From Diphasiastrum complanatum (taxonomy: Eukaryota; Streptophyta; Lycopodiopsida; Lycopodiales; Lycopodiaceae), in assembly GCA_029204225.1 (NCBI GenBank), contig CM055092.1, positions 10,255,806 to 10,319,805 on the forward strand: DNA of 64,000 nt, read 5' to 3'. Positions 47,446-58,990 of this stretch are shown here, piece after piece. The notes beneath the pieces are model-generated. The model was given only the letters and a program-made list of their open reading frames with translations, ran no database searches and was not told the DNA's origin. The translations under genes and the position numbers were made by a program. Within the stretch, counting starts at the first letter, position 1; every line of letters begins with the position of its first letter.

Positions 47446-47457
47446 CTCTGATACCAC
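47446..47457 (-). other. initiator-Met tRNA primer-binding site (copia)
   Basis: The minus strand reads GTGGTATCAGAGATG directly after the LTR end CCTACA. Confidence 0.7.
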
Positions 47458-48104
47458 TGTAGGAAAAATACTAGGAATTATCCTTTGGAGAACACGATGA
47501 AAGTTTGATCAAACTAATATCAATGTCTTCAATTGTGCCTAATTATGGTCTATGTACTAATAGAGCAGTTTCTACTTTGATTGAATAAAGCATGCGAATT
47601 TAGGAGATATATGAGTGAATATGATAGATAATTTTAGATAATCTAAACAACTGAGAAAAACCATCTATTTCAAGCTTTGATTAGTCAAATTTTTATAATT
47701 TTGATTCAGATTCTTCTGCATCATCTCTTGTTGCCTTGCACATACAATGAGTAAGTGTACATGTATTTATAGTGTCACATGATAGGTCTTTTGGCCTTCT
47801 TCCTTCTGTAATAGTCGATCTAACCATTAAGACGATTGATATAAAATAACGTTCTGTTTTCAGGTTTGGTTTATTTTTTTGAGTTCAAGTTCAAGTTTGA
47901 ATTCGAGTTCGAGTTCGAGTTTGAGTTCGAATAAAGTTCGAGTTCGAGTTCGAATAAAGTTAAAGTTTGAGTTTGAGTTCAAATGTAGTTCAAACAAAAA
48001 TAAAATTGTTTCGAGTTCAGTTTCTCAGCCTTTGTCAATTAGATTGTGCACTTTGTTGGTAGAACTGAGATTTGTCTGTTGAGGTGTTTTACATTCTCTC
48101 ACAC
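47458..48104 (-). repeat. copia LTR
   Basis: On the plus strand it runs TGTAGGAAAA...CTCACACA. Copia pol 3' sequence lies on one side (48443-48180) and a primer site plus gag on the other, all on the minus strand. It includes a degenerate GAGTTC array at 47879-48010 that yields meaningless Ser-rich translation. Confidence 0.7.
47879..48010. repeat. degenerate (GAGTTC/GAGTTT)n array
   Basis: About 18 hexamer units, with AATAAA-like interruptions at three places, lie in the U3-like part of the copia LTR. Confidence 0.85.
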
Positions 48105-48179
48105 AAAAAAAATCCTTAAAAATAATACAAAATGAAACAAGGATACTCTCTCTCTTCCCCCCACAAAGAAATGCTTAAG

Positions 48180-48445
48180 TGCAATAGAAAACAAAATAGG
48201 GATACAATATTTCTGAAGCTGCCATTGCACATGTGCCTCTAGCGATAGGGAAAGATCGAACACCACCTGCCACAAACACAGCAGCAAACAACGATAGGAT
48301 GTATTGGCCATTCGTTTCTCTTCTTCGAGAGTCTGCGGGCAATCTGCCTTGCTCAATATCATTCCAAGTATCATGGGAGTATGCACACCTTTGCATTCGA
48401 GCATGTTGCACCTTATGGAAGGGACTGAGGTGGATGAGACCACAT
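48180..48445 (-). pseudogene. copia RT-RNase H linker fragment
   Basis: The minus strand reads VHTPMILGMILSKADCP and TLEEEKRMANTSY, the conserved segment after copia RT, then degenerates. The copia LTR at 47458-48104 lies downstream in sense. Confidence 0.65.
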
Positions 48446-48563
48446 ACTTTCTTTTTCATCTAGCTTCTTAGGGGAGCCATGTTGTCAAGGTAGGTGGGAA
48501 TCGAGAGCAACAATGCGAGACAAGAGCTAGAAAGAGTTAATTGCCACTACACTTAGATATCAT

Positions 48564-48568
48564 CTTTT
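48564..48568. other. target-site duplication, left (CTTTT)
   Basis: CTTTT immediately precedes the TGTGG end of the G1 element; the same five bases follow its other end at 55583-55587. Confidence 0.8.
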
Positions 48569-49522
48569 TGTGGTAGCCTAGTCGTTATAGATTTCCACAA
48601 AATCAGTGAATTAAGTAGTATAAAAGGTTTTATTCTTCCCCAAGAAAGAGAAATCTCCTCTTTCAAATCGATAAGTGTACAAAGGTGATGCTGGACAGAT
48701 GGTGAATGTAATATTCAAAGTAGAATACTACAAAGACAAATCTGGTTATCCAAAGATATTGAGTAAATTGGCATCCAGAAACACCAATGATGAACGATTT
48801 GGTCAAGGTTTGAAGGTATAGAAGGGTACATTATCTTCCAGGCTCTTAGGACAACAATCAGCAAATTAATCTTACAGCAACAAGCAACTAGATCCTTCAC
48901 AACAAAATCTATTCGGCTTTTAATTCCTCTTAACAAGCACAAACAATTAGTTCTTATCACAACAAGCAGACAAAGCAGAACGTCAATTAAGTTCTTTATC
49001 TGAACACCTAGCTCATTCAAAATTAGAAGAGGTTCTGTTTAGAGTTATGCTTAAGGCTTCCACTAATTCCCTGCACACATTAGTTAGAATTGTCGCTCCC
49101 AGATGTCGCATGTAAATCCAAGTTAGAGAATCTGTTTTGTACATGAAAATATGCTATAGTGCCTAAATTTATGTAAAGGTTTATTTGCATCTTGTAATTC
49201 ATTGTAATTGAGAACTTGCGATGTTTTGGAGCTACACATTACCTGATCCCAACCGACACCTTAACGGCTGGTAAAGCCATTGTACTTACGCAAAGATTCA
49301 GCTATCAATAGAGGGAAGAGAGCCAATCTTTATAGCTTGTGCATTCCTTTCCTCTGTTATCTGTTATAGTTACACTTCTTATCAATTGAGCGAACACATT
49401 ATGAGTTATTCTGTAACTGATTTTAATAGACATCTGTTTGTGACATTCACTCTTCACTTGTATTGAAAATTTTACAATATAAAACATTAAATTTAGATAA
49501 TGTGGGATCATAGGCCTCCACA
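48569..49522 (-). repeat. G1 3' LTR with a flipped middle
   Basis: Both outer parts read in minus orientation like the LTRs at 43115 and 54896, but 49135-49467 is the reverse complement of the corresponding stretch. The flip begins at TTTTGTACATG and ends at TTGTATTGAA. Confidence 0.85.
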
Positions 49523-49655
49523 TATTCCCTTCCTTAGCTGTGCAGCGACTCGCAAATAGTCTACTCACATTCTGCGTTGTCTCTTTCTGGTGGCTGGCTT
49601 TATGTGGAAGATAGCCTTTGCTTGAGCTCATTCTCTGCATTGACTTGCTCAAGTG

Positions 49656-50296
49656 TCATACCTTTGGTAGTGAGGAAGTAGTTGTTCCTCTGCATATAAT
49701 CTTTCTTAAATGATAAGTTTGGATAACCACCCATTCCTCGATTGCCCATGGTCCAAGGGGGTTATCAATCAATGTATTATTCACCAGGTGAGCATACCAA
49801 CTATCCTCAGTCAAGATTTCAGACATCTCAAAAGAAGGAACAGTTAGTGATAGGGCTGCATATCTATACTTTGGAAATCTCTCTTTTATGTAGAGTTGTT
49901 GGATGGCTAAGAGTGCATAGGAAATGAGAGAAGCAAGATTTACAAGGCTGTATGTATAATATGGTATGGTTATTGGATTAGTGGATCGAAGTAAATTGTT
50001 GGTTTTTACTTCTTCCAAGTATCGAGAATAGTTAGTTTCCCAATCTGTGTAGATTGCCCACATATCAAGGAAAAGAAGTTGGCTAGAAAATATGGGAGAG
50101 ATGGGTGTACGGCTAGGAACAATTTCTTTAACATCAAAAATATTTATTATTTCTAGCTTATTCACATACTCGTCCAAAGCAAGAAAAATATTATTTTCAA
50201 ATGTTTTTAGGTATTATGAAACATATATATACAAACATTCTGTAACAACATGAATGTAGTTAGTCTACACATTGAACTTATTCTGAACATTGTGAT
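49656..50296 (-). pseudogene. G1 ORF3, C-terminal half
   Basis: The minus strand is open from 50177 to 49656 (173 codons), with upstream codons in a broken frame to 50296. Blocks: NIFDVKEIVPSRTPISP, DWETNYSRYLEEVKTNNL, a moderately hydrophobic LASLISYALLAIQQLY, and ILTEDSWYAHLVNNTLI. The same protein occurs at 30624-31415. It sits between pol and the 3' LTR, the env position in some plant gypsy lineages, but I see no signal peptide or clear membrane anchor. Function unknown. Confidence 0.7.
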
Positions 50297-52040
50297 AGTT
50301 CCCAAGAAGAAGACAAGTAAAATAAGGGTATGTCAAGATTTTAGAAAGTCAAATGCTACGAAAGCTATCATCCATTACCATATACAAACATGATCCTAGA
50401 CCAAGTAGCTGGACACGAAAGATATAGTTTTTTAGACGGGTTTTTTTTGTTACAATCAAGCCTTCATTAAGGAAGAAGATAGATCAAAAACAACTTTAAC
50501 CACTGATTGGGGGACGTACGCTTATACGCGTATGCCCTTCAGTCTATGTAATGCGCTTGCTACATTTCAGCGCATGATGGTGAATATATTTCAAAAAAAT
50601 TCGAGGAAATTCTTAGAAATCTTTATGCATAACTTATGCGTCTAATCATCCACTAAGATCATTTAGATGCATTAGAAAAGACTTTAAGACAATGTCCAAA
50701 TGCTATTTTGGCATGAGGGAAGGTAATGTTGTTAGGCCACAAAATTTCATAAGATGACATTCAAGCCGGTATCGAAAAAGTTAAAATGATTTTAGAATTG
50801 AATGAACCAAGCAAGCTTAGGGGATTTTTAGGCCACGTAGGATACTATCGTGGATAATAAAAGAGTATGCTATAGTAGTAACTTCCTTAACAGCCTTATT
50901 AAAGAAATCTGTTGAGTATCTCTGGTCACAAGAAAAATTAAAGCAGTCCTTAGCAGAAGCAATTGGAGTTAGACCTCCAGATTGGACTAAGAAATGTCAC
51001 GTATATGTCAACACTTCATCGTTTGCAATTGGTGTAGTGCTTAGCCAAATGGATGATCAAAAATTGATTATCCAATTTATTATGCTAGCAGACAACTAGC
51101 AGCATCTGAAAAAAATTATTCCGCTACCGAGCGGGAGGCATTAGGCATGATCTACTCAATGAAAAAATTTAGGCATTATCTTCTAGGATACCCTTTTGTT
51201 TTTCATGTAGACCATTATGCATCGAAGCATCTAGTAAATAAACCTGACCTTTCAGGAAGGATAGCTAGATGGGTTCTATTATTAGATGAATTCGATTATC
51301 AAGTAGAGTTAAGGAGGAGGAAGGACCACCAAAATGCTGATTATATATCACGGCTTAAAACTAAGAATCAATTTGAACCAATATCAGATGAATTCCCAAA
51401 TGAGCACATAATGCGCATTCAAGTGGAATTATCTATTTATGAAGATATTATTAATTTCTTATAGGATCAAATTTATCTTGATCATTTCACTAAATATCAG
51501 AAGACAGTTTTTCTTGCAAAAGTAGGACCCTACACAATTATAGATAAAATACTATATAAATTAGGAGCTGATGCTAACCTTCGTCGCTGTTTAGAACCCA
51601 TTAAAATCACTACCGTAATAAGAGCACTACATGAAGAAGATTCTGGAATGCACCCGACATTATCCATAGAATTTGAAATTCTGACCTTCCGCATTGATAA
51701 TGAGGAACGAATGGATGATAATGATAGCCTCCAAGAGCAAATGATTGCTCTAACACAGTTGGAGGAGGACCGTCAGTTAGCATTAATAGAAACTGAACGG
51801 GTCCAACTAGAAGAAAAGATAATTTTGATCAATCGATCAAAAAGGTCAAAATTAAACGTGGAGACTATGTGCTTCTGTATGACAGCAGACACATGTTGTT
51901 TCCAGGGAAATTACACACAAGATGGATGGGACCTTATAAGACCATTGAAGTCTTCAACAATGGATTGTTACAGTTAGTAGATCTCGAAGGACATTTACTT
52001 GATACCCGAGTAAATGGACCAAGAGTGAAGCGATACTATG
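50297..52040 (+). pseudogene. G1 pol: RT and RNase H, integrase core deleted, inverted block
   Basis: Plus-strand broken frames: VPKKKTSKIRVCQDFRKSNA and PFSLCNALATFQRMM (RT; the MDD position reads MHN near 50626), RGFLGHVGYY, IYYASRQLAASEKNYSATER and VFHVDHYASKHLV (RNase H), and DYISRL. Then KVGPYTIIDKILYKLG passes straight to GMHPTLSIEFEI at about 51648, so the whole zinc finger and DDE core of integrase are missing. The end reads LVDLEGHLLDTRVNGPRV. Protease and the start of RT are lost at the 50297 breakpoint. Confidence 0.85.
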
Positions 52041-52079
52041 ACTGATTTATGAACAAATAGCAAGATCAGTTTCACAAAT

Positions 52080-52680
52080 TTTGTGATTATCCAATCCTTC
52101 CAGCTACAGTATTTACGATCTTAGATGGCAGAATATGAGAAGGTGAAAGATGAGTTGGAAGAGGCGAAATACAATTCAAGCGAGATCCAGACTGTTGAAG
52201 AAGAATCAATCCAGCACCAGGACCAGTCAATGGAGACTGGTACACCAGCTGCTAATACAACAGAAAAGGCCACCCAAACTGATGCAGTTTTCAGGCAAAT
52301 ACAAAGAGACCAATCAGTGCAGACCGATGTAGATTCACTGCAAAGCCCAAATCAACTGCCGAAGCTATAGCAGAAGTACCATTGACCGTAGTAGTGATTC
52401 CACAACAGAGCGAAGTCACACCAAGCGGATGTGTCAAGAGGAAAAACAAGGTAGTTTATTCATTACTAAAGTCAAAATTTCAGACATTCCAGCAAGAACT
52501 AACAATTTTTTTACCTCCTTTATATAGTCCAGAACTCCAATGGAGAATAAATTATTATTTTTTACCTAAACTTTTTGGTTACACCAAAGAGCAACGGGAA
52601 AGTCTTTGGACTTTTGCCAACCTAAACAGTTTTTGGGCCAAACTAAGAACGCACCATAAAGGTGTTTTGGCCTTAGCGTC
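52080..52680 (+). pseudogene. G1 ORF3, N-terminal half, on the inverted block
   Basis: It follows pol directly. Frame 52125-52370 is a Glu/Gln-rich helical segment containing EEAKYNSSEIQTVEEES. Frame 52382-52680 has IFLPPLYSPELQWRI, FLPKLFGYTKEQRESLW and ends HHKGVLALA. The homologous copy at 31191-31415 continues VLALA directly into IVQNKF, which here lies on the other strand at 50296, so the frame was cut by the inversion. Confidence 0.65.
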
Positions 52681-52689
52681 GCCTAATGG

Positions 52690-54806
52690 CAACTTAGATT
52701 TTCTTTTCTTTTTCTTTTGGAAGAATTGTTTAATCTCTTTCATATACTATTGATTATCCTCTAATTATATTGGGCATTCTAGAGGCAAAATCTTCCACTA
52801 TGTCATATGAACGATGTCTAAGTGGGGATGGGTCTCTAGGTATCTCATTACTTATTATTGGATATGAGAACGTTACTTATTTAACTTTCGTTGTTTCTTT
52901 GTCTAGGAGTTTCTTAGCTTCTAAACTGATATCTGGTTCATCATATTTTTCATTAGAACTATCAATTCTACGGATTGCTTTGCAAGTTGCATTTTAGTTG
53001 TCGCATTTGCAATATTCGCATTTTTATCCTTCTTAGTTTTCTGTTTATTTCTAAGAATTGGCATATTCTTCCTACTTCTGGTTGTGACTCTATTTAAATC
53101 TAAGTCTAATTCAGGCCAATCTTGGTCTTTATTTTCTATGGTCTTAGACTCTACTTCTATCCTTTAAACTACCATGTCAGTGTTAGATTTAGATGGGCGT
53201 GGCTCATCTTCTGTAGGCGTATTAACAAATCGCGGTTTAGACCGTGGTTGTTGTGGCTGAGGACATTTGACAGTGACATGTCCTTTGCCTTTGCAATTAG
53301 CACAAAGTGGCACATATCCTACTGACCTCCTACGTTCGGGACAATCAGGTGAATAGTGACCAGAGGCTCCGCAATTATAGCATGACCCTTTACTCTAGGT
53401 GGTGAAGTGGTATCTCTTGTCCCTCCTCTATGCAAAATAGTATATTGTTGGCTATTGCGTGGTCTAGATGAAAAAATTCTTTTGGTTAGGAGGAGTAGAA
53501 AGTATAGGCTACCTCCTCATGATTATCAACCGGACAGAGGAATAATTCTTCCTCCACATAGCTGGTTTGTAAATTAGAACAATTCATTTCAGAATGTCCC
53601 TCTTTACCGCAGGCTGTACACCAAACATTAGCATTTCATTTCGCTTTCTTCCTCTTAGCTTTAACGTCGGACATCTGGACATTTAAGTCCCCCATTTCTT
53701 TCGCTAAAAGCTCTACACTTTTTCTTAATGGATCTGTCTTTTCAAACTTTTCCATTCTTCGTCTCCTATTTGAGTTCTTACTCTTAAATTTTCTATAACT
53801 AGTTTTTTCTTCAAACAACGAAGAATAAGATAAAGTATCAAAAGACTCTTCTTCATCTGCTAAATCAAATTCTGATTCAAACTCAGTAGATGAGTCATAT
53901 TTCTCTATTCTTTTATGTTTATGCTTCTTATTAGTACTCTTTCTATCATTTCTTCTTCTCCTAGAAATTTTAGAAGTTTCATAGTTCTGTACAGATGCTA
54001 TGACATCTTCTAATGAGTTCGTCAATCCCTGAAGACAGTGTCTATCCATTTTCAAGGGTAATCCACCCAAGAACCATTTCTTTTGCATGAGAACATGATA
54101 CTGTGCTCCTAGTTTCCCTATCAAATACTTAACTCTTCGAGTGTATTTCCTAAGCAACTCTTTCAACTTTTTCTCTACTGAATTAAGCCGTGCTAACAGT
54201 GTTGTGGAATAGTCTGTCTCCCTAAATTGTTTAAGAAATGTTGCCTTTAAAGCATTCCAAGTATTAACTATTTTCGGAACCAACTGACTATACCAGATTC
54301 TCGCCTGCTTGCGCAGAAGACCTGGTAGGATTCTAGATTTATCCTCGTGAGTGTTTTCCTTACTGGCTATAGTAATTGACTTAAACTATGATAAATAGAT
54401 ATCCGCATCATCAGATGATGACCCTTTGAAAAAGTGATATCTAATTTTGATAAATGTGGGTGGTGCTGGATTCACCATATTATCAGGTGGTGGATTAAGT
54501 GGCAGATCCGATGGATCAGAGTCTTGTTCAGTTTCAGATTCGATACTCGAATTCAGCACTAGTATCAAAACTGTGTTTAGAAGATGAAGATTCGGATGGA
54601 TGTAATGAATTACCAAGCTCTCATTCAAATGTATTTACAAGTGCTAGGAAAGTGTTGTAAAGGTTATCAAACGCTTCAAGACTTAGTCTAACTTTTATTG
54701 GTGAATTTTGCAGAATTTGAAAGCGTGTCTTTCTATAAGCTTCTAATCGCTGTACTCGTTCTGAACATTTCTGCTCAATAGTTGTGCGTGGCTGATCTCG
54801 TGGCAT
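52690..54806 (-). pseudogene. G1 gag
   Basis: The minus strand runs from MPRDQPRTTIEQKC (54806) through an acidic segment and a gag core open from 54283 to 53636 (IVNTWNALKATFLKQF, TLLARLNSVEKKLKELLRKY, then an Arg/Lys/Ser-rich part). Knuckles in changing frames follow (CCHC near 53370 and 53280), and a Lys-rich tail ends at about 52690. It is homologous to 41220-43026 but more damaged. Confidence 0.8.
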
Positions 54807-54870
54807 ACATTACATGAATAAGATCCAGCGGACTTAGTACACTTACAAATCATGAAAAGACGAAGATTTG

Positions 54871-54890
54871 TCTCCCCGGCACCGGTGCCA
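54871..54890 (-). other. G1 primer-binding site
   Basis: The minus strand reads TGGCACCGGTGCCGGGGAGA five bases after the LTR end, close to the Asp-tRNA complement TGGCGCCGTTGCCGGGGA. Confidence 0.75.
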
Positions 54891-54895
54891 AGTTA

Positions 54896-55582
54896 TGTGG
54901 TAACTTAGTCGTAATAGATTTCCACAAAATCAGTGAATTAAGTGGTTCCCCTAGAGAGAGATAAATCTCCTCTTTCAAATGGATAAGTGTACAAAGGTGA
55001 TGGACAAATGGTGAATGTAATATTCAAAACAGAATAGTACGATGACAAATCTGGTTATCCAAAGATATTGAGTAAATTGGAATCCAGATACACCAAAGAT
55101 GAAATGATTTCAAATGTCGCTTGTAAATCCAAGTTAGAGAATTTGGAATTCAATACACTTGAAGAGCAAATGCCGCAAGCAGATGTCTAGCAAAATCAGT
55201 TATAGAATAACTCAGAGTGTGTTCGCTCAATTGATAAGTGTAACTGTAACAGATAGTTGAGGAAAGAAATACACAAGCTACAAAGACTGGCTCTCTTCTC
55301 TCTATTCATAGTTGAATCTCTACCTAAGTACAATGGCTCTGAGTGTCGCCCTTATAGGAACGAACACCGGCCTAAGTGTCGATTACCAACCGTTAAGGTG
55401 TCAGTTGGGATCATGTAATGTGTCTCTCTAGAACGTCGCAAGTTCTCAATTACAATGAATTACAAGATGCAAATAGGCCTTTACATGAATTTAGCCACTA
55501 TAGCATATTTTTATGTACAAAAATTGAAAATTTTAAAATATAAAACATAAATTTGGATAATGTGGGTTCATAGGCCTCCACA
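54896..55582 (-). repeat. G1 5' LTR, with internal deletion
   Basis: 687 bp, collinear with 43115-44065 but lacking about 270 bp around 55107. TG/CA ends are intact (minus sense TGTGGAGGCC...ACCACA). Confidence 0.85.
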
Positions 55583-55587
55583 CTTTT
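55583..55587. other. target-site duplication, right (CTTTT)
   Basis: Matches 48564-48568. Confidence 0.8.
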
Positions 55588-56657
55588 AGATAAAGCATAA
55601 CATGGGGACATGATGAAATGAACACCTAGGTAAGGAACTTGTGGAGAATCTAAGCAACTAAACAAAGAGGATATGTTCACTCCACCAAGAGCTAACAGTG
55701 TTGCAAAAAGAGAGGTGAAAGATGAGCCAAAATATAGTTTTGCTATAGTTTGGAGCCTAAAACTAGGAGGAGGGAGGTAGTTTATCGTTCTATTTATCTT
55801 GTGATGTGCACAATCAAGGATAAAACTTGAATATTTCACTTCTTAGGGATCTGATTGTGAGTGTACTTGTTGTTGGCACATTCAATATACAATACGGGGG
55901 GATTGCCATTATCCCTTGAGTTTGAGGTGAAGTTCACTAGCCTATTCTTCTCAAGTAGAGGGAACAAGATTTTATTCATCTCCCTTGCTACCTCCTATGT
56001 TGCTAAGGATGCCAATCATCAACATCCCTAGCCTTGTTGCAAATAGTATAAAAATAAGAGCTTTCTTATTCTTCAGTTTACACTACAACCAAAGATCCCC
56101 TCTTTACCTTCTTCTGGTCCAATTCTAAGTGGAACCTTTTTTATCCCCCTAGTATGTGGAAGACCAGATTTTGTCATACCCATAAAATCATATCGGGCAA
56201 GTTCAAAGTCTTCTCTCTCAGAATTCTTCACTTCTCTCTCCTTGTTCGGGAAAATTATAGAGGTAGTGTATCACAGGTATGCTCTAACTGCAAAACTTTA
56301 GACGAGGACATAACTCATTTATTTTTTCATTGCCATACCCCACTTTGGAGTTCAGTGACCGACGTGTTCATTGCACACTATCATATTAGATTCAAAAGGT
56401 TTAGCCACCATGATCTCCTGCTAAATGATATTATTTTGAAGATGTAGCTATTAACAATTGTATTAGAGTTATTACTCCATGGAATATTTGGTTAGAAATA
56501 AATAGCAGGGAATTTGGGAAAGGTGATTTTTTCATCTCCCCCTTGCTTATTTTGGAGGAGGCAGAGAAAATTTCTTATTTGTAAGTCATTGGTTCTTTTA
56601 TTTGTACTTCGCATAAAGTCATTAATCTATGGTTAAATTTCTCGAGGAAAAAAAAAA
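55588..56657 (+). mobile_element. L1-type LINE fragment, 5'-inverted
   Basis: Plus strand 56154-56450 encodes the RT-associated zinc-binding domain (CSNCKTLDEDITHLFFHC) and the region after it, ending in a short A-run (56648-56657). The minus strand at 55839-55588 carries an RT piece with VPYLGVHF (the YLG motif). An inverted 5' part followed by a normal 3' part is the usual outcome of twin priming in LINE insertion. It is unrelated to the LINE at 0-4 kb, which has no A-tail. Confidence 0.65.
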
Positions 56658-57419
56658 CTTCTTTGCATAGAACAAATTTATAAACGTGATAGTGTATTAT
56701 GCTTTTTTCTTTATTGCAAATTGATTAACTTGATCATAGCATCACAATGATCATGTTGACTCACAAATACAAATGGATTAGCTTGATCCTAGGACTTTCA
56801 ACATAATACTACTAATGACTCTTGTACATGCATGTCATCAATAACAAAAATGTTGGTATTCTGATTCACAATGCATCATCCAATACATATATTTTATCAT
56901 TGCAAGAAAAAAAATCACAAAGATATTGAGATAGCAATAGTGTTTGTATGAGCATGCCCTCGAGAATACAAGCGTAGACATTCTTATAATAGGCTTGGAC
57001 ATCAACTTAAACGATGACTTTATACGACATTCATATCTTATAGGCCAAGTGATTGGGGGTTGATCCACTAATGTATTCATGCCCAAGTGACAATATTCAT
57101 TTTACGATATGAAGTAGGAAAATCAAGAGGACAACTCTAGGATTTGGGATGATAATTCTCTCTTGCATGGCAATGAAATATGCCAGGTTTCTATTTCAAA
57201 GTTGAGAGAAAGGTAAATTGAGCTAATTCTCAACCAAATTTTGAAGATTTACTTTAATTTACATCTTATTGAAATTTTCTAGATAAACATTTGACTTTTA
57301 GCATAAGCAAGTATGGATTTTTTGAAATGGGTTAGGAAATATCCATTTGTTAGACTTTGAGGTTTTGTATGGAGTTTTTAAGAGCTTCATTGAAAATTTG
57401 AGGCATTCATAGATGTAGC

Positions 57420-58990
57420 AAAAGGGTTTCATTTCAATTTTCACTGGTTGCATGCCCATAACTCATGATTTTACAAGTATGGACGCTTGAATTTTTTTTA
57501 AATTCCAAGAGTGGCTAAATTTTGAGTTTGGGTTACAACATGTTATGTTCCAACTCTTTAGAGGGTGTGCCCTTTTTTCTGGAGCCCTAACTACCATAGC
57601 AAATCATCTTGAGTATTCCATCAAAGATGAGTTGGTGGACAAGGGAGTTCCGTGTGATGTGGGTGAGCCAAAGTTTGTTCCACCCTAGCTATGCCACCTT
57701 GAAAATGTTGTACATGATAACAAGCTAGTTGCTACCAATTTGAATTTATCATGCCCAATTTGGGGTTTTGGGCCATATGTTTTCCTTCAAGTATTTTTTA
57801 CATTTTGTTTGTAATGATTCACTTTCATTTGGTGCAAAAAATAAAATATTCAAGAGAAAATTTTCAAGCCCTTGTTTGAATATAAGAGGCTCTTGGGGAA
57901 TAGAAAATATATAGGAGGCTCAAAATCTTAAATCACACTTCAAAGAGATTTTGATGACAAGGACGATGAGGCTTTAATTCTAATGTCATAGCTTACTAGT
58001 TGGCAGGATGCACTATATCACGAGCACAGTGGAGATTTATAAAGAAGCATTTGAATTTTGTCATGCATAAGTATCGTCCTTTGATGCAACAATATTTATT
58101 ACTTAGCACTAGAGTCATTGTGTGCAATCTTTATTCTATAAACCCTATTTTATAAGCCACTTTAATTTTGGAGCTAGTGGGCTCTTGGATGTCCTTATTC
58201 CATGTGTAGACCTGCTAGATTTGAGTCTAAGTCCCCATTGCCACATGTAGCACTCTTGTCAAAAAATTGATATAAATAAACACTCTTATCCAACACACCT
58301 GTGGTGGGGGGCAATATTCTTTGTAAACATAATTGGGTTTTCTCTTTGTTATACTTCCTAGTCTCGAATGGTGTTAGCAACTTCAATTTGAAATTGGCGT
58401 GTGTAGATGAAGTACATTTGAAATTGGTATGTTTAGATGAAGCACATTCATTTCATGTATATTTTGATTGGTTGCATGCCCTGTACTCATGGTTTTGTTG
58501 TTATGGACATTTGAAGTTTCTCAAAATTTGAGGATAGGTCATATTTGAATTTGGGCCACAACACGACACAAAAATTTAGCTTATCAGATTTTGTTCCTCA
58601 AACATGTAGCGCTTCGAATATCTAAAAGGATTTGGTTTTTTTGTCTCTAGTACTATAAATTGTTAAGAGTCACCTTGAGGCCGCCCAATTTAAGCTTTTA
58701 AGTCATAATTGTTTTTGCATTTTATTTACATCAACAAAGTCATCTTCGGTTGTTGTAAAAAGAATTGTCCAAGATTATAGTTTAAAAAGCTTGTGTAATT
58801 CAGGAGGCTTGAAATTTACAATTATAGAAAAATTTTATCAAAAGTAGGAATGGGCTTTAGTACTAATATCATAATCAATTGCTTCTTGCTTGGCAAGATG
58901 GACTACCACATCCTCACACATCATGGCATTCCTTTATACCCCAATCCCTCATTGTCTCAAGGCTTTTCATCAAGAAAAATATGATACTAA
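57420..58990. repeat. diverged direct duplication of non-coding DNA, ~1 kb apart
   Basis: 57420-58020 and about 58440-58930 share GGTTGCATGCCC, ACTCATG.TTTT, TTTGGG..ACAACA and TGGCA.GATG in the same order with many differences. The stretches 56660-57420 and 59000-60560 otherwise show no gene I recognise; 59740-59910 is GA-rich leader-like sequence. Confidence 0.5.

Larger units (their letters stand above)
48569..55582 (-). mobile_element. G1 gypsy retrotransposon, full-length with LTRs and TSD, internally inverted
   Basis: 7014 bp flanked by CTTTT duplications. In minus-strand sense the order is 5' LTR (55582-54896), Asp-type primer site (54890-54871), gag (54800-52690), a flipped block holding pol and the first half of ORF3 (52680-50297, plus strand), the second half of ORF3 (50296-49656) and 3' LTR (49522-48569). 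The duplication shows that one insertion was later rearranged. RT lost its catalytic MDD (MHNL), the integrase core is deleted, and stops abound, so it is inactive. Confidence 0.85.

Noticed and set aside
47879-48082. Ser-rich ORF as a small protein
   Set aside because: It is a translation of the degenerate GAGTTC array in a copia LTR.
49656-52680. Endogenous pararetrovirus
   Set aside because: LTRs, tRNA-Asp primer site and a 5-bp target duplication identify a gypsy retrotransposon; no viral movement or coat protein motif was seen.
55588-56450. The LINE at 55.6 kb as another case of the inversion pattern
   Set aside because: A flipped 5' part with a normal 3' A-tailed part is the known outcome of twin priming, so it needs no special explanation.
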